Below are positions 26,331 to 36,280 of a stretch of DNA of 64,000 nucleotides, piece after piece. This DNA is from Luscinia megarhynchos. Its lineage: Eukaryota; Chordata; Aves; Passeriformes; Turdidae. The notes beneath the pieces were generated by a model. It had not been told where the DNA came from, searched no databases, and worked only from the letters and a program-made list of their open reading frames with translations. The stretch covers positions 44,731,761-44,795,760 of the forward strand of contig CM067592.1 in the NCBI GenBank assembly GCA_034336665.1. The letters run 5' to 3'. A program made the position numbers and the translations under genes. Positions within the stretch are counted from its first letter, which is position 1. The number at the start of each line of letters is the position of its first letter.

Positions 26331-27476
26331 CTTACGGAGAGGAGTCTCTCTTGCCATGCCATGGAGACTTCACAATAAACAGTACTCCCATGACTTCAAT
26401 GTCATGTGAATCAGCTGCCCAGGAAAGGAAAATCTGTACTCAGTGTTAAAGTCCCTTCCATGCCATGCAGCTTTCCCACAGTCCTTTGATTGGCCATGTC
26501 AACTTACTGGTGTGCAATTTTAAGGAAAATGTGTTCTAGTATAGAAACAAAAGGTCTCTTTTACCTCTGGGAACAGAGGTTTTCTTCTTCCATCCCTGGG
26601 GGCAAAGTTTCTCATCTCTCTCTGTTCAAGCTTCTCATTGGATTAAAGTTTTTTCAACACACTCCAGCACGAGTACCCTTTTCTCACAGGCTATGGGTGA
26701 ATGCTGCAATGCATTCCATGAACTACTAGGAAAAACAAAGTCTGCTCTATCAAATAGATCTTCACCATAGCCTTGCAAACAAGAATTTCAGCATCTCCTC
26801 AATCCCCTTCCATCTAGATTTTGACTCCTTCTTTACTGATCGCAGTGTCCCATGTTGTTTTCGCGACGTGTCTTCACCCTTTTCCTGATTCTGGAGAGAA
26901 TTTGTGTTCATAGGTTCATTGTTCTCAAGCTTTATCAATTGAAATAGTTTTTATAGAGTTCTGCAGCGCTGGAAGGTTGATCTCATGCAGGCCTGCTCTG
27001 GGGAAATGCTCACCATGCCTCTCCTGTGGTCTCTGCTGACCCTGTGTGAGCCGTGCTGGCCGCTGGCTCCGCTCAGCGCTTTTCTTCATGCAGAGCACCA
27101 GAAACAAGAAGAGCTGCTGGCGCTGTTTCTGTCCTTCTGTCTGCAGCATGGTGGGCTAAAACTGGCTGAACAAAGTTCATTGCGAGCCATGCCGAGGCAG
27201 CCATGGCCGCACGCCACTGTGCTGGTTGCGCCAATTTCGGCTGCACAGTCCGGGCCTCGTGGCTGCTCCAGGTCGGGATGGCGGTGGCCATGAGGCCACT
27301 CCTGGCTCTGGTCCACGCCGCAGCGCTGCTCCAGCGCTGATACAGACTCCGGCCAGCATGGCCCGGCAGCACCACTGGAAAAAGGACCGCCAGGATCCGT
27401 CAGGAAGGGGCCCAGCCACCCCTCAGGGGGCAGAAAATCCCAGCAGGGCCATGCCGAGCCAGCCCAGCCTGGTTAC

Positions 27477-27721
27477 CTGTTCAAAGGCCAGAAGCCAAGA
27501 GAGCTTTTCCCGGGCTTTGCCAGTCTTTAAATGCGCCTTTCCACACAGGCGTCCAACTCTTAAGTAGCTTAACTGGGTGTCAATCTTCAGTTCTAGTCAT
27601 CTGATTGGCTCTTCAAACCGAGCCAGCTGATTGGCTCTTCAAACCGAGCCAGCTGATTGGCTCTGCCAAGTCCCCTCAGGGAGCCGCCCCCAACTGCAGA
27701 CCGGACTCGGTGGAACCACGT
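27477..27721 (-). promoter_or_regulatory. Promoter-like block: GC box, three CCAAT boxes, TATA-like box, splice donor
   Basis: Read leftward, the block has GGGGGCGG near 27,690 and then three identical AGCCAATCAG boxes (27,653-27,662, 27,627-27,636, 27,601-27,610) spaced exactly 26 bp. A CATTTAAAG TATA-like box follows at about 27,535-27,543, roughly 60 bp after the last CCAAT box. A consensus splice donor ACAG|GTAACC ends a would-be first exon at 27,477. The order and spacing fit an RNA polymerase II promoter responsive to the CCAAT-binding factor NF-Y. Nothing in the sequence proves it is active. Confidence 0.45.
27601..27665 (-). repeat. 26-bp tandem repeat, 2.5 copies
   Basis: The unit CTGATTGGCTCTTCAAACCG plus AGCCAG repeats identically twice, and a third copy is partial. 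Each unit carries one inverted CCAAT box (ATTGG), so the repeat multiplies a transcription-factor site. The identity of the copies suggests a recent duplication or selection. Confidence 0.95.
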
Positions 27722-27832
27722 CTTGTCTAAGAGGATCCTATGGGAGGCAGTGTTAAAAGTTTTATTGAAGTTCAGCAGACGATATCCACTGCCCTCCTTT
27801 CTTCCAATGAGCAGGTAATCCTCCCATACCAT
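27722..27832 (-). mobile_element. CR1 LINE fragment, right part (reverse transcriptase)
   Basis: The forward sequence reads CTTGTCTAAGAGGATCCTAT, GGGAGGCAGTGTTAAAAG, TTTTATTGAAGTTCAGCAG and ATCCACTGCCCTCC. It is the complement of the CR1 block encoding DFSKAFDTVSHxILLDK. The minus-strand translation is FNKTFNTASHRILLDK. It is the piece missing from the CR1 at 25,505-26,330, in the same orientation, and joins it in the family's order. Confidence 0.88.
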
Positions 27833-30209
27833 TCCTCAGTCCTGAACTAAAATTTCCTCCTTGCTTCACTGATATCACATGCTAACAGCCGAGTTCACAT
27901 GAAAGGTGGTGTCAAATTCATAGCAGGTGAGTGTAAATTGGTGTTTCACCACTGGGACAGCAGGGCAGCTCTGTTTACAAGAGAAGGAGTTTTTATCTGA
28001 AGTCACTCAGCTGGGTGCTGAATAACAGTCTAGTGTTGACCTGAATTCCTCCTCGGGTCTGTTATCCCTGCTAATTACTGGAAGGACTGTCTGGGGAAGA
28101 TAGCAGCAGCATGAAGTAGCCTGTCTATCCCCCTTTAATTCTGTATGACCAAAGCATCCTTAGTAGGGAATGCCATGCTTCCATGTGCCTCTGGACCTCA
28201 TAGCAACAGAGAAGCTGAAGGGCGGAGGAAAGCCAGGCAGATCTCGACTGCCTGGTTGGTAGCAGGAAGCTATGATGAATAAAGTGCAGATCAGAACAGG
28301 AAGGTTTCAGAAAGAAGCCTAGGTGCAGTCTAGCCACTCTTTACCCTGTCCTGCTTCTTCTGAGATAAGGGATTTGGCTGATTCAAAATTCTTTGATGCC
28401 CCCTTTGTGTGATGAAGAATCAAGAATGCAAGTGTTTCCTCCTCAAAATTCCAGGGAAGAAATGGAGCTGTCCTGTAGTTGCCTTGCCTGCATCTTTCAT
28501 GAAATCTTCATCTTTCAGGAAATTTCCCTCTTGAAAGGGAAAAGTTTCCTAGCTGAAGAAATATACAGAAGTACACTTTATTTTATTTTATCAAGTACTG
28601 CCACTGTATTTGAACACTTCCCCCCCTAATATAATTTCTTGAGATAATATTACAGCTATTCATGAAACTTTTTTTTTTGACTGGTTTCATTAAAACAAGA
28701 CCCTATCGAGTAGAGTCACAGGGATAACTGGATGAGTTGATGGCCTCAGCTCAGTTCAGTAACTCTTCTGTTAATATGCAATGTGTGGCTGCCTATAGTC
28801 ATAACATTTATATTCACATCAAATTATCTTTTACAGTTGTAATATATTCACAGGAGGGTATTTAAATATAAATTCCCTGGAGAGTATTTAGATTAATGTT
28901 ATAAATAAAAAGGACTCATTCTAACAATATTGTTCATTGTCCCTTCATTACTTACATAAATCTTTTTCTTCCCAAACTTCTTTTAGAAAACATTTGTCTA
29001 CATAAAACATATTATGATTTTATTTCGTGGTTTTACATACTTTATTAAGGTTAAAAATTTTAAAACATTACTTTTAATATTATATTATAAAGTTGTGGAT
29101 TGGTATTATTGTGTGTTGCTTGGCCTTTTACATCTTGTGCTTGAGCTCAGGCAGCCCTCAGAAGGATAAGATGATCTTGTGTCAAAACAGCTGTTGGGAC
29201 CATGGGTAAGAAACTATCAGACAAGTGCCATAGGATTTTCAGCGTCTTCCCACATAGCCTGTGAAAACTAGTGTAATTTTCTCTCATCTTAATCTATTTC
29301 AGTAGATTGCCCAATGAGGCACCAATATGTGTAGTGACAGCTCTTGTGGGTGTGATCCAGTTACTGTAAATGTATGTCAGTGGAGAGAGGAAAAAAATGA
29401 ACACACACCCAAGTTCCTTGTTAGACTGTAAGGGAACCACCCTGGTTGTTCCTTCTCCCCTCAATGAGTTTCTTGGTGACTTGGATTACATATTTTTCTA
29501 CTGTCCGATGATCCGAAAATTTTGGATCTTTCTGTATTACCATGGCTGAGGGAATGATACAATGGATGACGTATGTATTGAGATCAGAAAGCTTATAGCA
29601 TTTGAGAGCCTAGCCCATAAGGAGGAAATAAAAATATCCCAAATCTCTGTTGCCCTAGCAGAATTATGAGAGAGTATTTAACCTTTTCTCCTTCCCTTCC
29701 TGGTCTTACCTGTACTGAACGCTCCAGAACCACTGAGAATCTTTTCCACCTACTCTCCAAAGAGCACTGAAAAAGATTGCTGTGTACTTTGACAGACTTA
29801 TAAATGTAATAAAATTGGCTGTAGAAATGTCATGTTTGTCTATAAAGTCTGCATTACTTCTGGGAATATTTATTCTTGAAAAATAACTAAAAACGAAGAG
29901 GAAAAGAAAGAAAACCAAATTATATTTGAAAAATAATCCAGTTTTGTACGAGGTACAAGCTCAATCTTCTTTTATATGGAATTTGCATGTTAATTCATTA
30001 ATTCTTCCTAAGGCCTGGTTCAGCTAAGTTAATTTCCTCTAATTCTACATGCCTTAGCAGCCTTGCTAAAGTCTAGAGGAATCTGTTATTGCATTGTAGA
30101 TAAACTCTGCTTAATGGTTTGTTAAGCTGGGATAGAAAGTGCAGAATCAGATAGAAGAAGGCTGTAAAAGGGACATGTAACCTACCTTCATGTCTCACTA
30201 CCTCTAGCT
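27833..30209. other. Unique AT-rich DNA, no gene recognised
   Basis: No family is recognised. A minus-strand segment at 29,710-29,766 has an acceptor (CAATCTTTTTCAG) and a donor (CAG|GTAAGA) around 19 open codons, a weak exon candidate. The 28,790-29,110 part is very AT-rich. Confidence 0.4.
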
Positions 30210-30515
30210 AAGACGTCCTGGCACATCATTGCCTAGGCTGTCTTTAAAAGCTACCAAAGGTGATGATCACAATTCTCTCTACAGCCCATTTTGCCTGATT
30301 CCCCTTAGCATCTAACGCACAACTTCCTTACATTTATTTAATTCCACTGGTTTCTGTCCTATTCACTTTGTACATAGGAAATGTTCTTCTCTGCCTCTTT
30401 ACAGCAGCCCTTTATGTGTCAGAAGCTGTTGGCAGATCTCCTTTCAAGTCTTTTTAGGGAATTCCAGCTGTGTAAACATCTGCTTATTCTTTCTGCTTCC
30501 CTGATGTGCCACATA
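30210..30515 (-). mobile_element. Old, highly diverged CR1-type LINE fragment
   Basis: The order of worn landmarks matches the complement of an old CR1 3' region: CTGTCTTTAAAAGCTACC, GGTGATGATCACAATTCTCT, TAACGCACAACTTCCTTAC, GGAAATGTTCTTCTCTGCCT, TTTACAGCAGCCCTTTATGT and CTCCTTTCAAGTC. Many substitutions separate it from the younger CR1 copies in the window, so it is one of the oldest here. No coding capacity remains. Confidence 0.65.
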
Positions 30516-31079
30516 TATTTCTCAAAATGACAGGTCCCTATCCTGTAAATAGTATTCTTGCTGAAGCCTTAGTTGGGATTACATCTTGCATTCTCTAGTC
30601 ACGCATCTCAGAAGAGATTTTGCTTTTTTTATGGCTAATTTTCTGTCAGTATTTAATCTGTGGATGAGGTGAACCATTTATCATGATTCAGAATCAATCA
30701 GCAATTTGAACATTACACTGACACAACAGTAAAATGCTGAGTTCTGTATAAGCTGATTATGGCAGAATGGGAGCTTCAGGCAAATTTTAAGAGATAAACC
30801 CTCCCACTGAGTCATGAGGTACAGAAAGGGCCCTCCTGTTTCTAAAGAATCCCTCCTGCTTCGTACTTAGGATCCACATTTAGCCCCAGAAAAGAAGAAT
30901 TTCCACTGCAATCAATGCTTCATGAGCATGTTTGAATCTAGGCAGCAACTTTACCTTTCAAACATCTCTGTATTCTTTATCATGGGTCCAATAATTATAA
31001 AAAAAGGGAAAGCAGCAAGTGTAGGGAGTTTCTTTGCTCCAGACTCTCAGCCACAGCAATAGAAAAGTCCATTCTCTGG
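30516..31079. other. Unique DNA between two CR1 fragments
   Basis: No gene, RNA or repeat is recognised. Confidence 0.4.
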
Positions 31080-31290
31080 AAATTCTATCTGAAGGCACAA
31101 TAAATCTTTAGTTAGAGGAAAGTCAGACAGTGCCATAGGATGCCCAGAGAGGTTGTGTAGTTTCCATCTATGGAGATACCCAAAACCCAGCTGGGTACAT
31201 TCCTGAGTAACCTGCTCTAGCTCACACTGCTCCAGAAGGCAGGCTGGACTAGAAGTTGACAAGACAGCCTTTTCAAGCTTAACTGTTCTG
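31080..31290 (+). mobile_element. CR1 LINE fragment, 3' UTR
   Basis: Landmarks in forward order are GTCAGACAGTGCCATAGGAT, GCCCAGAGAGGTTGTGTAGT, TTCCATCTATGGAGATACCC, AAAACCCAGCTGGGTACATT, CTGAGTAACCTGCTCTAGC and GCAGGCTGGACTAGAAG. These match the CR1 3' UTR block of a subfamily ending in GTTGGACTAGATGATCTCC. The terminal ATTCTGTGATTCT tail is missing or too worn to see. Confidence 0.85.
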
Positions 31291-34200
31291 TGGGTCTGTG
31301 GAGTGAATGAGCTCTGTTCTGTGGGTTAACTGCCTGACACCTTTTGGTGCTGCCTGTTTTCATAGGTTCTGGCCCTTCTGAGTGACAGACTTGGATTTTA
31401 CTTCCATTTTGCTGAGGGAAAAAGGCACTCTTCTGTTTAAATCCATGCTACTTGCAAATTGTTGCCATTCATTGCCCTGCAATGAGCGAGCACACTTAAG
31501 ATCTAGTTAATAGACAAGAAGGAAGCACATTTCATTTATTAGTAAAGCAAATAATGTAATGTTTGTTGAACTGAAATATCATGGGATTCTTCAGTTCTAA
31601 TCCAGCTCCAAGTGCTGCAAAAATGCAGGAATAACAATGCAGTGGATTACAACAATGCAGTGGACAATAGCAAAGCAACTCCTATAAAATTGTCATCACA
31701 CATGCATTCTTTAATTCATTTTACTCCTTTCTGTGTTGTGCTTACCCTTCCACTGCTTTCCTGTCTCAAGAGGTTCCTCACTGGTGGAGGTCATGGGTGA
31801 GTGTTATTGTGAGCTTTCAGAATGCCAGGAAGAAAGTTCATGTTATAAATTCCTCTTTGTCCCTCTAGGATCACTTGAGATAACTTGTATATGTTGATGA
31901 CATATTGCTTTCTTCTACAGTGCTCTGCAGCTCCATGTTACACCCAAATTTAACACAGCCAGGGCCATCACAGGATGTTCTCTCTTTGCTCTGTTCATTA
32001 CCCCTGAACCCAGTTTGTCCAGCTCCAATTCACACTTTGGCTGACTGTGGGCAATCTGTTGGCAGCTGTGCTCCTCTGTGCCACATGCTGTGTCCTTCCC
32101 AAGGCCTCTGCTGTCCCACCAGGCCTGGGTTTGTCAGCACTTTGTCATCAGGTTGCTGTTGTATAAATCTCATTGCACATGTCTATGCAAAAACCGTGGT
32201 CGTACCACGCCAAGAGAAGCAAAAGTAAAAGAGATGAGGCAGAGGCACCTGGTCAGCTGGAGGAATTGCTGCCACAGCCAAGAGAAGCAACACAAAGCTG
32301 CGGACAGGCCAAGGAAAGTTCAGAGAGGGCAAACCTGAGAGGTCTCAGTTCACACTTGCACTTTGCTTGCAAAGCTTACAGTCTAATTTACTAGCAATGG
32401 CAGGGCTGTGTCATGGGGCTGCATGATTGCCACACCACTGGTATCTGGGTCTGTTCAAAGCTGCTGGCATACTATCATCAGTAGCAGATGTCTCCTCATG
32501 CTGCAGTGCTAGTTCATCTTCAATTAGCACCACTTTCCCAGATAACACCTTCTCTTTAACAACCATGTCCTTGTGAGTGTTACTCTCTCTGGAAAACCTT
32601 TCTTCAGCAGTCTCTTCTAAAAAAAACCTCATCAGCTAGATGAGATAAAGGACACTTTCACCTGATAGTGGTACTTTTCCAAATCTCTTTTTCAAATTGC
32701 TACTTATTCATCCAGTTAATTCATCTACTTAGTTGGATTAAAGTTATTACTGTGAGCCCTAGGGTTTTACCTGCTTATCTGCCATTGAATTCTCCTTTTT
32801 TTTTTTTTATTCCCCATCATTATCTTTGGCAGACTTATGCCTATTGGCTGGTGTGCTTGTTTTCAACATAAAATGAACAAATACCCCATTTGCCTCCAGA
32901 CTGACAGACCATTTGTCATTTGATACAGCACTGTCTACTCTTCCTACAAACAATCTCTCTGCTATTGTTTTCAGGCTCTTTATGCTAGTCTGTTTTTGAA
33001 TGCCCAAAGAGACTTGTAGGAAGATGAGGCTGCTGTATCTTGTGCCAGCATAATCCCAGTCTATCATGTCTATTGCAGCAAAAATAAAAGCCCACATTGT
33101 TACCTGTCTTATGACCTCTGGATACCTTTCTATTGTAGATATTTCCTTTATTTGGGCTCTTGTTTAAAACAGCAAAGCTTTGTGGTCCTCATTATAGATT
33201 TATTATGATATGCAAGGCTTCCTCAGAATGTAAAATTATTCTTACTTTATCAAAATTAAATTTGAGATCTTACATGATGTCTTCCTCTGCTGTCAACACC
33301 CTCCATCTCCCAAGAGTTTTATATCTCTGCTTTTCTGTAACATCTACGTGGTTCTAGCCCTACAAATTGAGAGAAATTTTCTTCAGTCTTCTGCCAATTG
33401 CAAAGATTTTTCCTACCTGTCTTTTTCTTGTATTACATTAACAAAACAATTGTTTTCTGGATGTCCAATACCACTCCAGCACATTTCTCTCACCCCATTA
33501 TTTCAGAAAGGCTCTTCTCAATTCATTACACTCTTGACAGCTTACACTGTCCAGTAATCAGTCAGCACCAACTAGTCCAGCAGAGATCTGGCCCTGTTGC
33601 CTTTTCTACATTTTCCTGAGTGGAGAGGTGTAGCCAGAGCCTCTTCATAGCACAGCAGCTGTTTTGAAGCCACTTCTGGGAAGGTTACATAGAAATATAT
33701 TTTCTCACCTTTTCTAGATTAGAAACAGAAGTAGATAGGCACATTTAATCTGACTTTTCTTTTGATATAATATTATTCCACTTGATACAGATTAGACTTT
33801 TATCTTATTTCTTAAAAAACAAGCCTTCTTTGCTTATTTACCCAGAATTTTTTAAACACCTCTTCTTTTTTCGTTCTCACACCTAATTGTAGATTTTAAA
33901 CAAACCATGTTTGTTTAAAACTGCATGAGGTACAGAGACCTCCAAGAGGAAGGAACTCCAAATACCCTGTGCCTGGCTCAGGGAAAGATGGGTGGGACTC
34001 AGTCCTTTTCGGAGGCAGCAGCCAGCTGGTCAGTTCTTGTGTTTGCACCGGACAGTGCTCCAGAGCTCCAGGTCAGTTGTGGCACACACTGCCTGTAGCC
34101 CACTCCAGAGGGAGAAAGGAGCAATGGTGGAGAGGTGAGTGATGTTGGAGGATGGGAAAGATGATAATTTATGAGGAGATATCAGGGCAGATGACACAGA

Positions 34201-34295
34201 AATCTCTAGACTGTTTGGCCTCATCTGCTTTGCACTTGAAGCTGCCTCTCCAAATTGCAGTGCAGTGAGTGCATTATGCTACCTGACTGCAATTA
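31291..34295. other. Unique DNA, no gene recognised
   Basis: No repeat family is recognised. A T11 run is at about 32,798. A small internal duplication (ACAATGCAGTGGA twice, at about 31,635-31,665) gives a false Asn-rich frame. A minus-strand terminal-exon candidate at 32,411-32,616 is listed separately. Confidence 0.4.
32411..32616 (-). other. Possible minus-strand terminal exon, 68 codons to a stop
   Basis: On the minus strand, GAGGTTTTTTTTAG forms an acceptor just before 32,616. The frame is then open to TGA at 32,411. The peptide is charged and acidic with no low-complexity bias (for example KEKVLSGKVVLIEDELALQH), more protein-like than most frames here. There is no downstream AATAAA within about 200 bp. 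No family is recognised, and it may be chance. Confidence 0.13.
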
Positions 34296-34425
34296 TGGTC
34301 ATGGGCAAGGGAGGCAAGTTCTGGAATTGCTCTTGAAACCTTATTTTACCCATCTGTCAAATGGTATTGATAATGACTGCCTTGGACATGAGTTTGATTA
34401 GATACTGTAGTGCTAGATTTCAGTC
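34296..34425 (+). mobile_element. MIR-like SINE relic
   Basis: The words GGTCATGGGCAAG and TTTTACCCATCTGTCAAATG, followed by GTATTGATAATGACTGCC and GATTAGATACTGTAG, lie in the order of the MIR core: CCTTGGGCAAGTTACTTAACC, CAGTTTCCTCATCTGTAAAATGGGGATAATAATA, GGATTAAATGA. The copy is in sense orientation and strongly worn, as expected for an element that stopped moving before birds diversified. Confidence 0.55.
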
Positions 34426-35237
34426 TCTGTCATATGTTACTCTTTTTTTTGGTGCTGCTTTTCCTGTAGCATTTCAGTGATGAAGAGGTAATTGTTGTCC
34501 TGAGCCTGATTCTTGAACATCTCTGAAGCACAGCAACCAGTGTTTGCAGGAAGAGATCACTCATGTTGGGAAAAAATATTTCTGCCAAAACATTCTTGCA
34601 GGCTCTAAATTGCAGATCTGAGCTAAGAGTTGTTTCTGACTCAAAGAACTCCTTGGAAAGCATTCAGAATTCATTAAATATACGAGTGTGGGTACCTTTA
34701 CCTCTTCCATGTTTGAAAAGAAATAGTGAAACTATACTGCTGTTCAGCAGCTCTCTTTTTACTATCGTCATGGGTTCTAAGCACAGAAGAATACAGAGTT
34801 ACAAACACGTCGAGCAATACTGTGAAGTATTTTGTTGTATGCCTTTTTGTTCCCCTTGCCAAATTTCCTGGGTAAGTAATAAAATCACTTGGACACCACT
34901 CTGCTAAATGAGGTGTAGATAACACACAGTTCGGTTAGCTTGTGCATTGTAAATATAGCTCTCATCAGATATTTTAGTGGCTAGCACTCTACCTATTTAT
35001 TTCTCAATTAAAGGCCATCTGCGGCAAGTTTTCTTCATGTGATTTCATGAATTAGCTGTAAAAATGCCAGCACACTCCGCAAAACACTATTTGTCATGTT
35101 TCTTGCTAAATTAGACATTGCTAAATTGGACTAATCAGTGCAAGTGTTTTCCATTTGTGCCTTGTAGAGTCGGTTTCACTGTGTTTCCACCTTGGCTTTA
35201 CTAGAGTGAAAAAAGGAAAACCTCTTAACTGTCCTCT

Positions 35238-35561
35238 GTGCTAGGGATGTCCAGAACCTGGATTCGTGCTTATCCTATGCCTTGTTCAAGACTAAGACTG
35301 TTCCACAGGGAAATCAGGAGAGGCCATAAATTGTTTCACACTCAGAGCAACCCATGTTCTCTGACGTGGAGTGTGAATTTCACATCGGGGTGCACTGAGC
35401 ACTTGCGTTCTATCTGGGCTGAGAACAGTGAGGTGACGAGAGAGCACTTTTCATCTATTTCCATCCCTTGGGAAGCCCAGATGAAGACAGATCAATGGAT
35501 TCCCTGCCGTTTGCCTCTACCTGGCGTTTGGGATTATGTAATAAAAACTCCAGAGAAGTAA
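35238..35561 (+). other. Unassigned 107-codon frame in a CpG-richer patch
   Basis: The frame runs from ATG to TAA with seven or so CpGs between 35,260 and 35,530, more than the flanks. The 3' end includes AATAAAA and a donor-like GAA|GTAAGTT at 35,559. The translated product has no recognised motif, signal peptide or membrane segment. It may be a chance frame or an exon of an unknown transcript. Confidence 0.1.
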
Positions 35562-36164
35562 GTTCATCCTTATTTGAAGGTTTGTGGCTTGTGAGATATA
35601 TCTGAGACAGCTGCCTTTCGAGGTTAAAGGCACTTGATGCCCTCCCTACATTCTCAATAGCTCATGAGAGGTATCAGATCTAATATGACTTATGCAAAGT
35701 ATGTTTCTTAGTGCTTGGCTAAAAAGGTTAGGTTTGTCTCTGAGGAACGATTTTTAAAGGTTACTTTAATGTCAAATTAGTGGTTTTGATTTCATAGTAA
35801 TACAATTTTCAGTGTTTGGTGGATTCTTTTAGTTAAAATAGCTATTGGATGACATTTTAAAAGCAATCTGCTGTTTTGCCTAGCTGAGATTTAAAGCATA
35901 GTGATTAAAAATGGAAGGTCACAAAAGCATTACTAAAACAGTTGCCCTTAATTTTAAATGCTGAAATACAATTTCTCTCCCTGGACACTTTCTGCTCACA
36001 TGCTTATCCATATCCCTATCTTAAGTATTATGCAGCTTCAGCAGCTGCAGACCCTGACTCAGAATTGGATGCCCTCCTTGTGCTGGATATAGGCACACAC
36101 TTAGTGCCTTTCCCTGCTCCTGGAAATTTTTGCATGTAAATTCAGAAGGGTTAAAGAGAGGTAT

Positions 36165-36280
36165 GTTGAGAAATGGAGAGTAAATGGCTTGCATATGTGC
36201 ATGCTTCAGATCAGTAGCAGAATTTGGACTACAGCCTGGACCTTGTACACCTCTAACTAGTGTGCTGGCCACTCCTGGCT
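36165..36280 (-). mobile_element. Probable MIR-like SINE relic
   Basis: GAGAAATGGAGAGTAAATGG, CTTGCATATGTGCATGCTTC, AGATCAGTAGCAGAATTTGG and ACTACAGCCTGGACC follow the complement of MIR: GAGGAAACTGAGG...AAGTGACTTGCCCAAGGTCACACAG...AGTGGCAGAGCCGGGATTCGAACCCAGG. It ends near TAACTAGTGTGCTGGCCAC. The match is weaker than at 13.8 kb and 34.3 kb. Confidence 0.4.

Larger units (their letters stand above)
26331..27721 (-). mobile_element. Foreign segment nested in a CR1, promoter-like 5' end, family unknown
   Basis: CR1 reverse-transcriptase codons stop at 26,330 (...ELKK) and resume upstream at 27,722 (ILLDK). The roughly 1.39 kb between is therefore an insertion or replacement. On the minus strand it has a GC- and CpG-rich first part (27,721 to about 26,985) with CCAAT boxes, a TATA-like box and a splice donor. 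The AT-richer second part (about 26,985-26,331) includes a TCGCGACG CpG cluster near 26,862 and the inverted repeat CATGAC-ttcaat-GTCATG at 26,389-26,406. Frames of up to 113 codons exist, but none matches a known protein. It could be a large LTR or other non-autonomous retroelement, or a host promoter moved here. Terminal repeats and a target duplication were not identifiable by eye. Confidence 0.5.

Noticed and set aside
27073..27567. Several frames of 76 to 113 codons in the GC-rich part of the nested insert
   Set aside because: GC-rich DNA has few stop codons, so long overlapping frames on both strands are expected. No motif was found.
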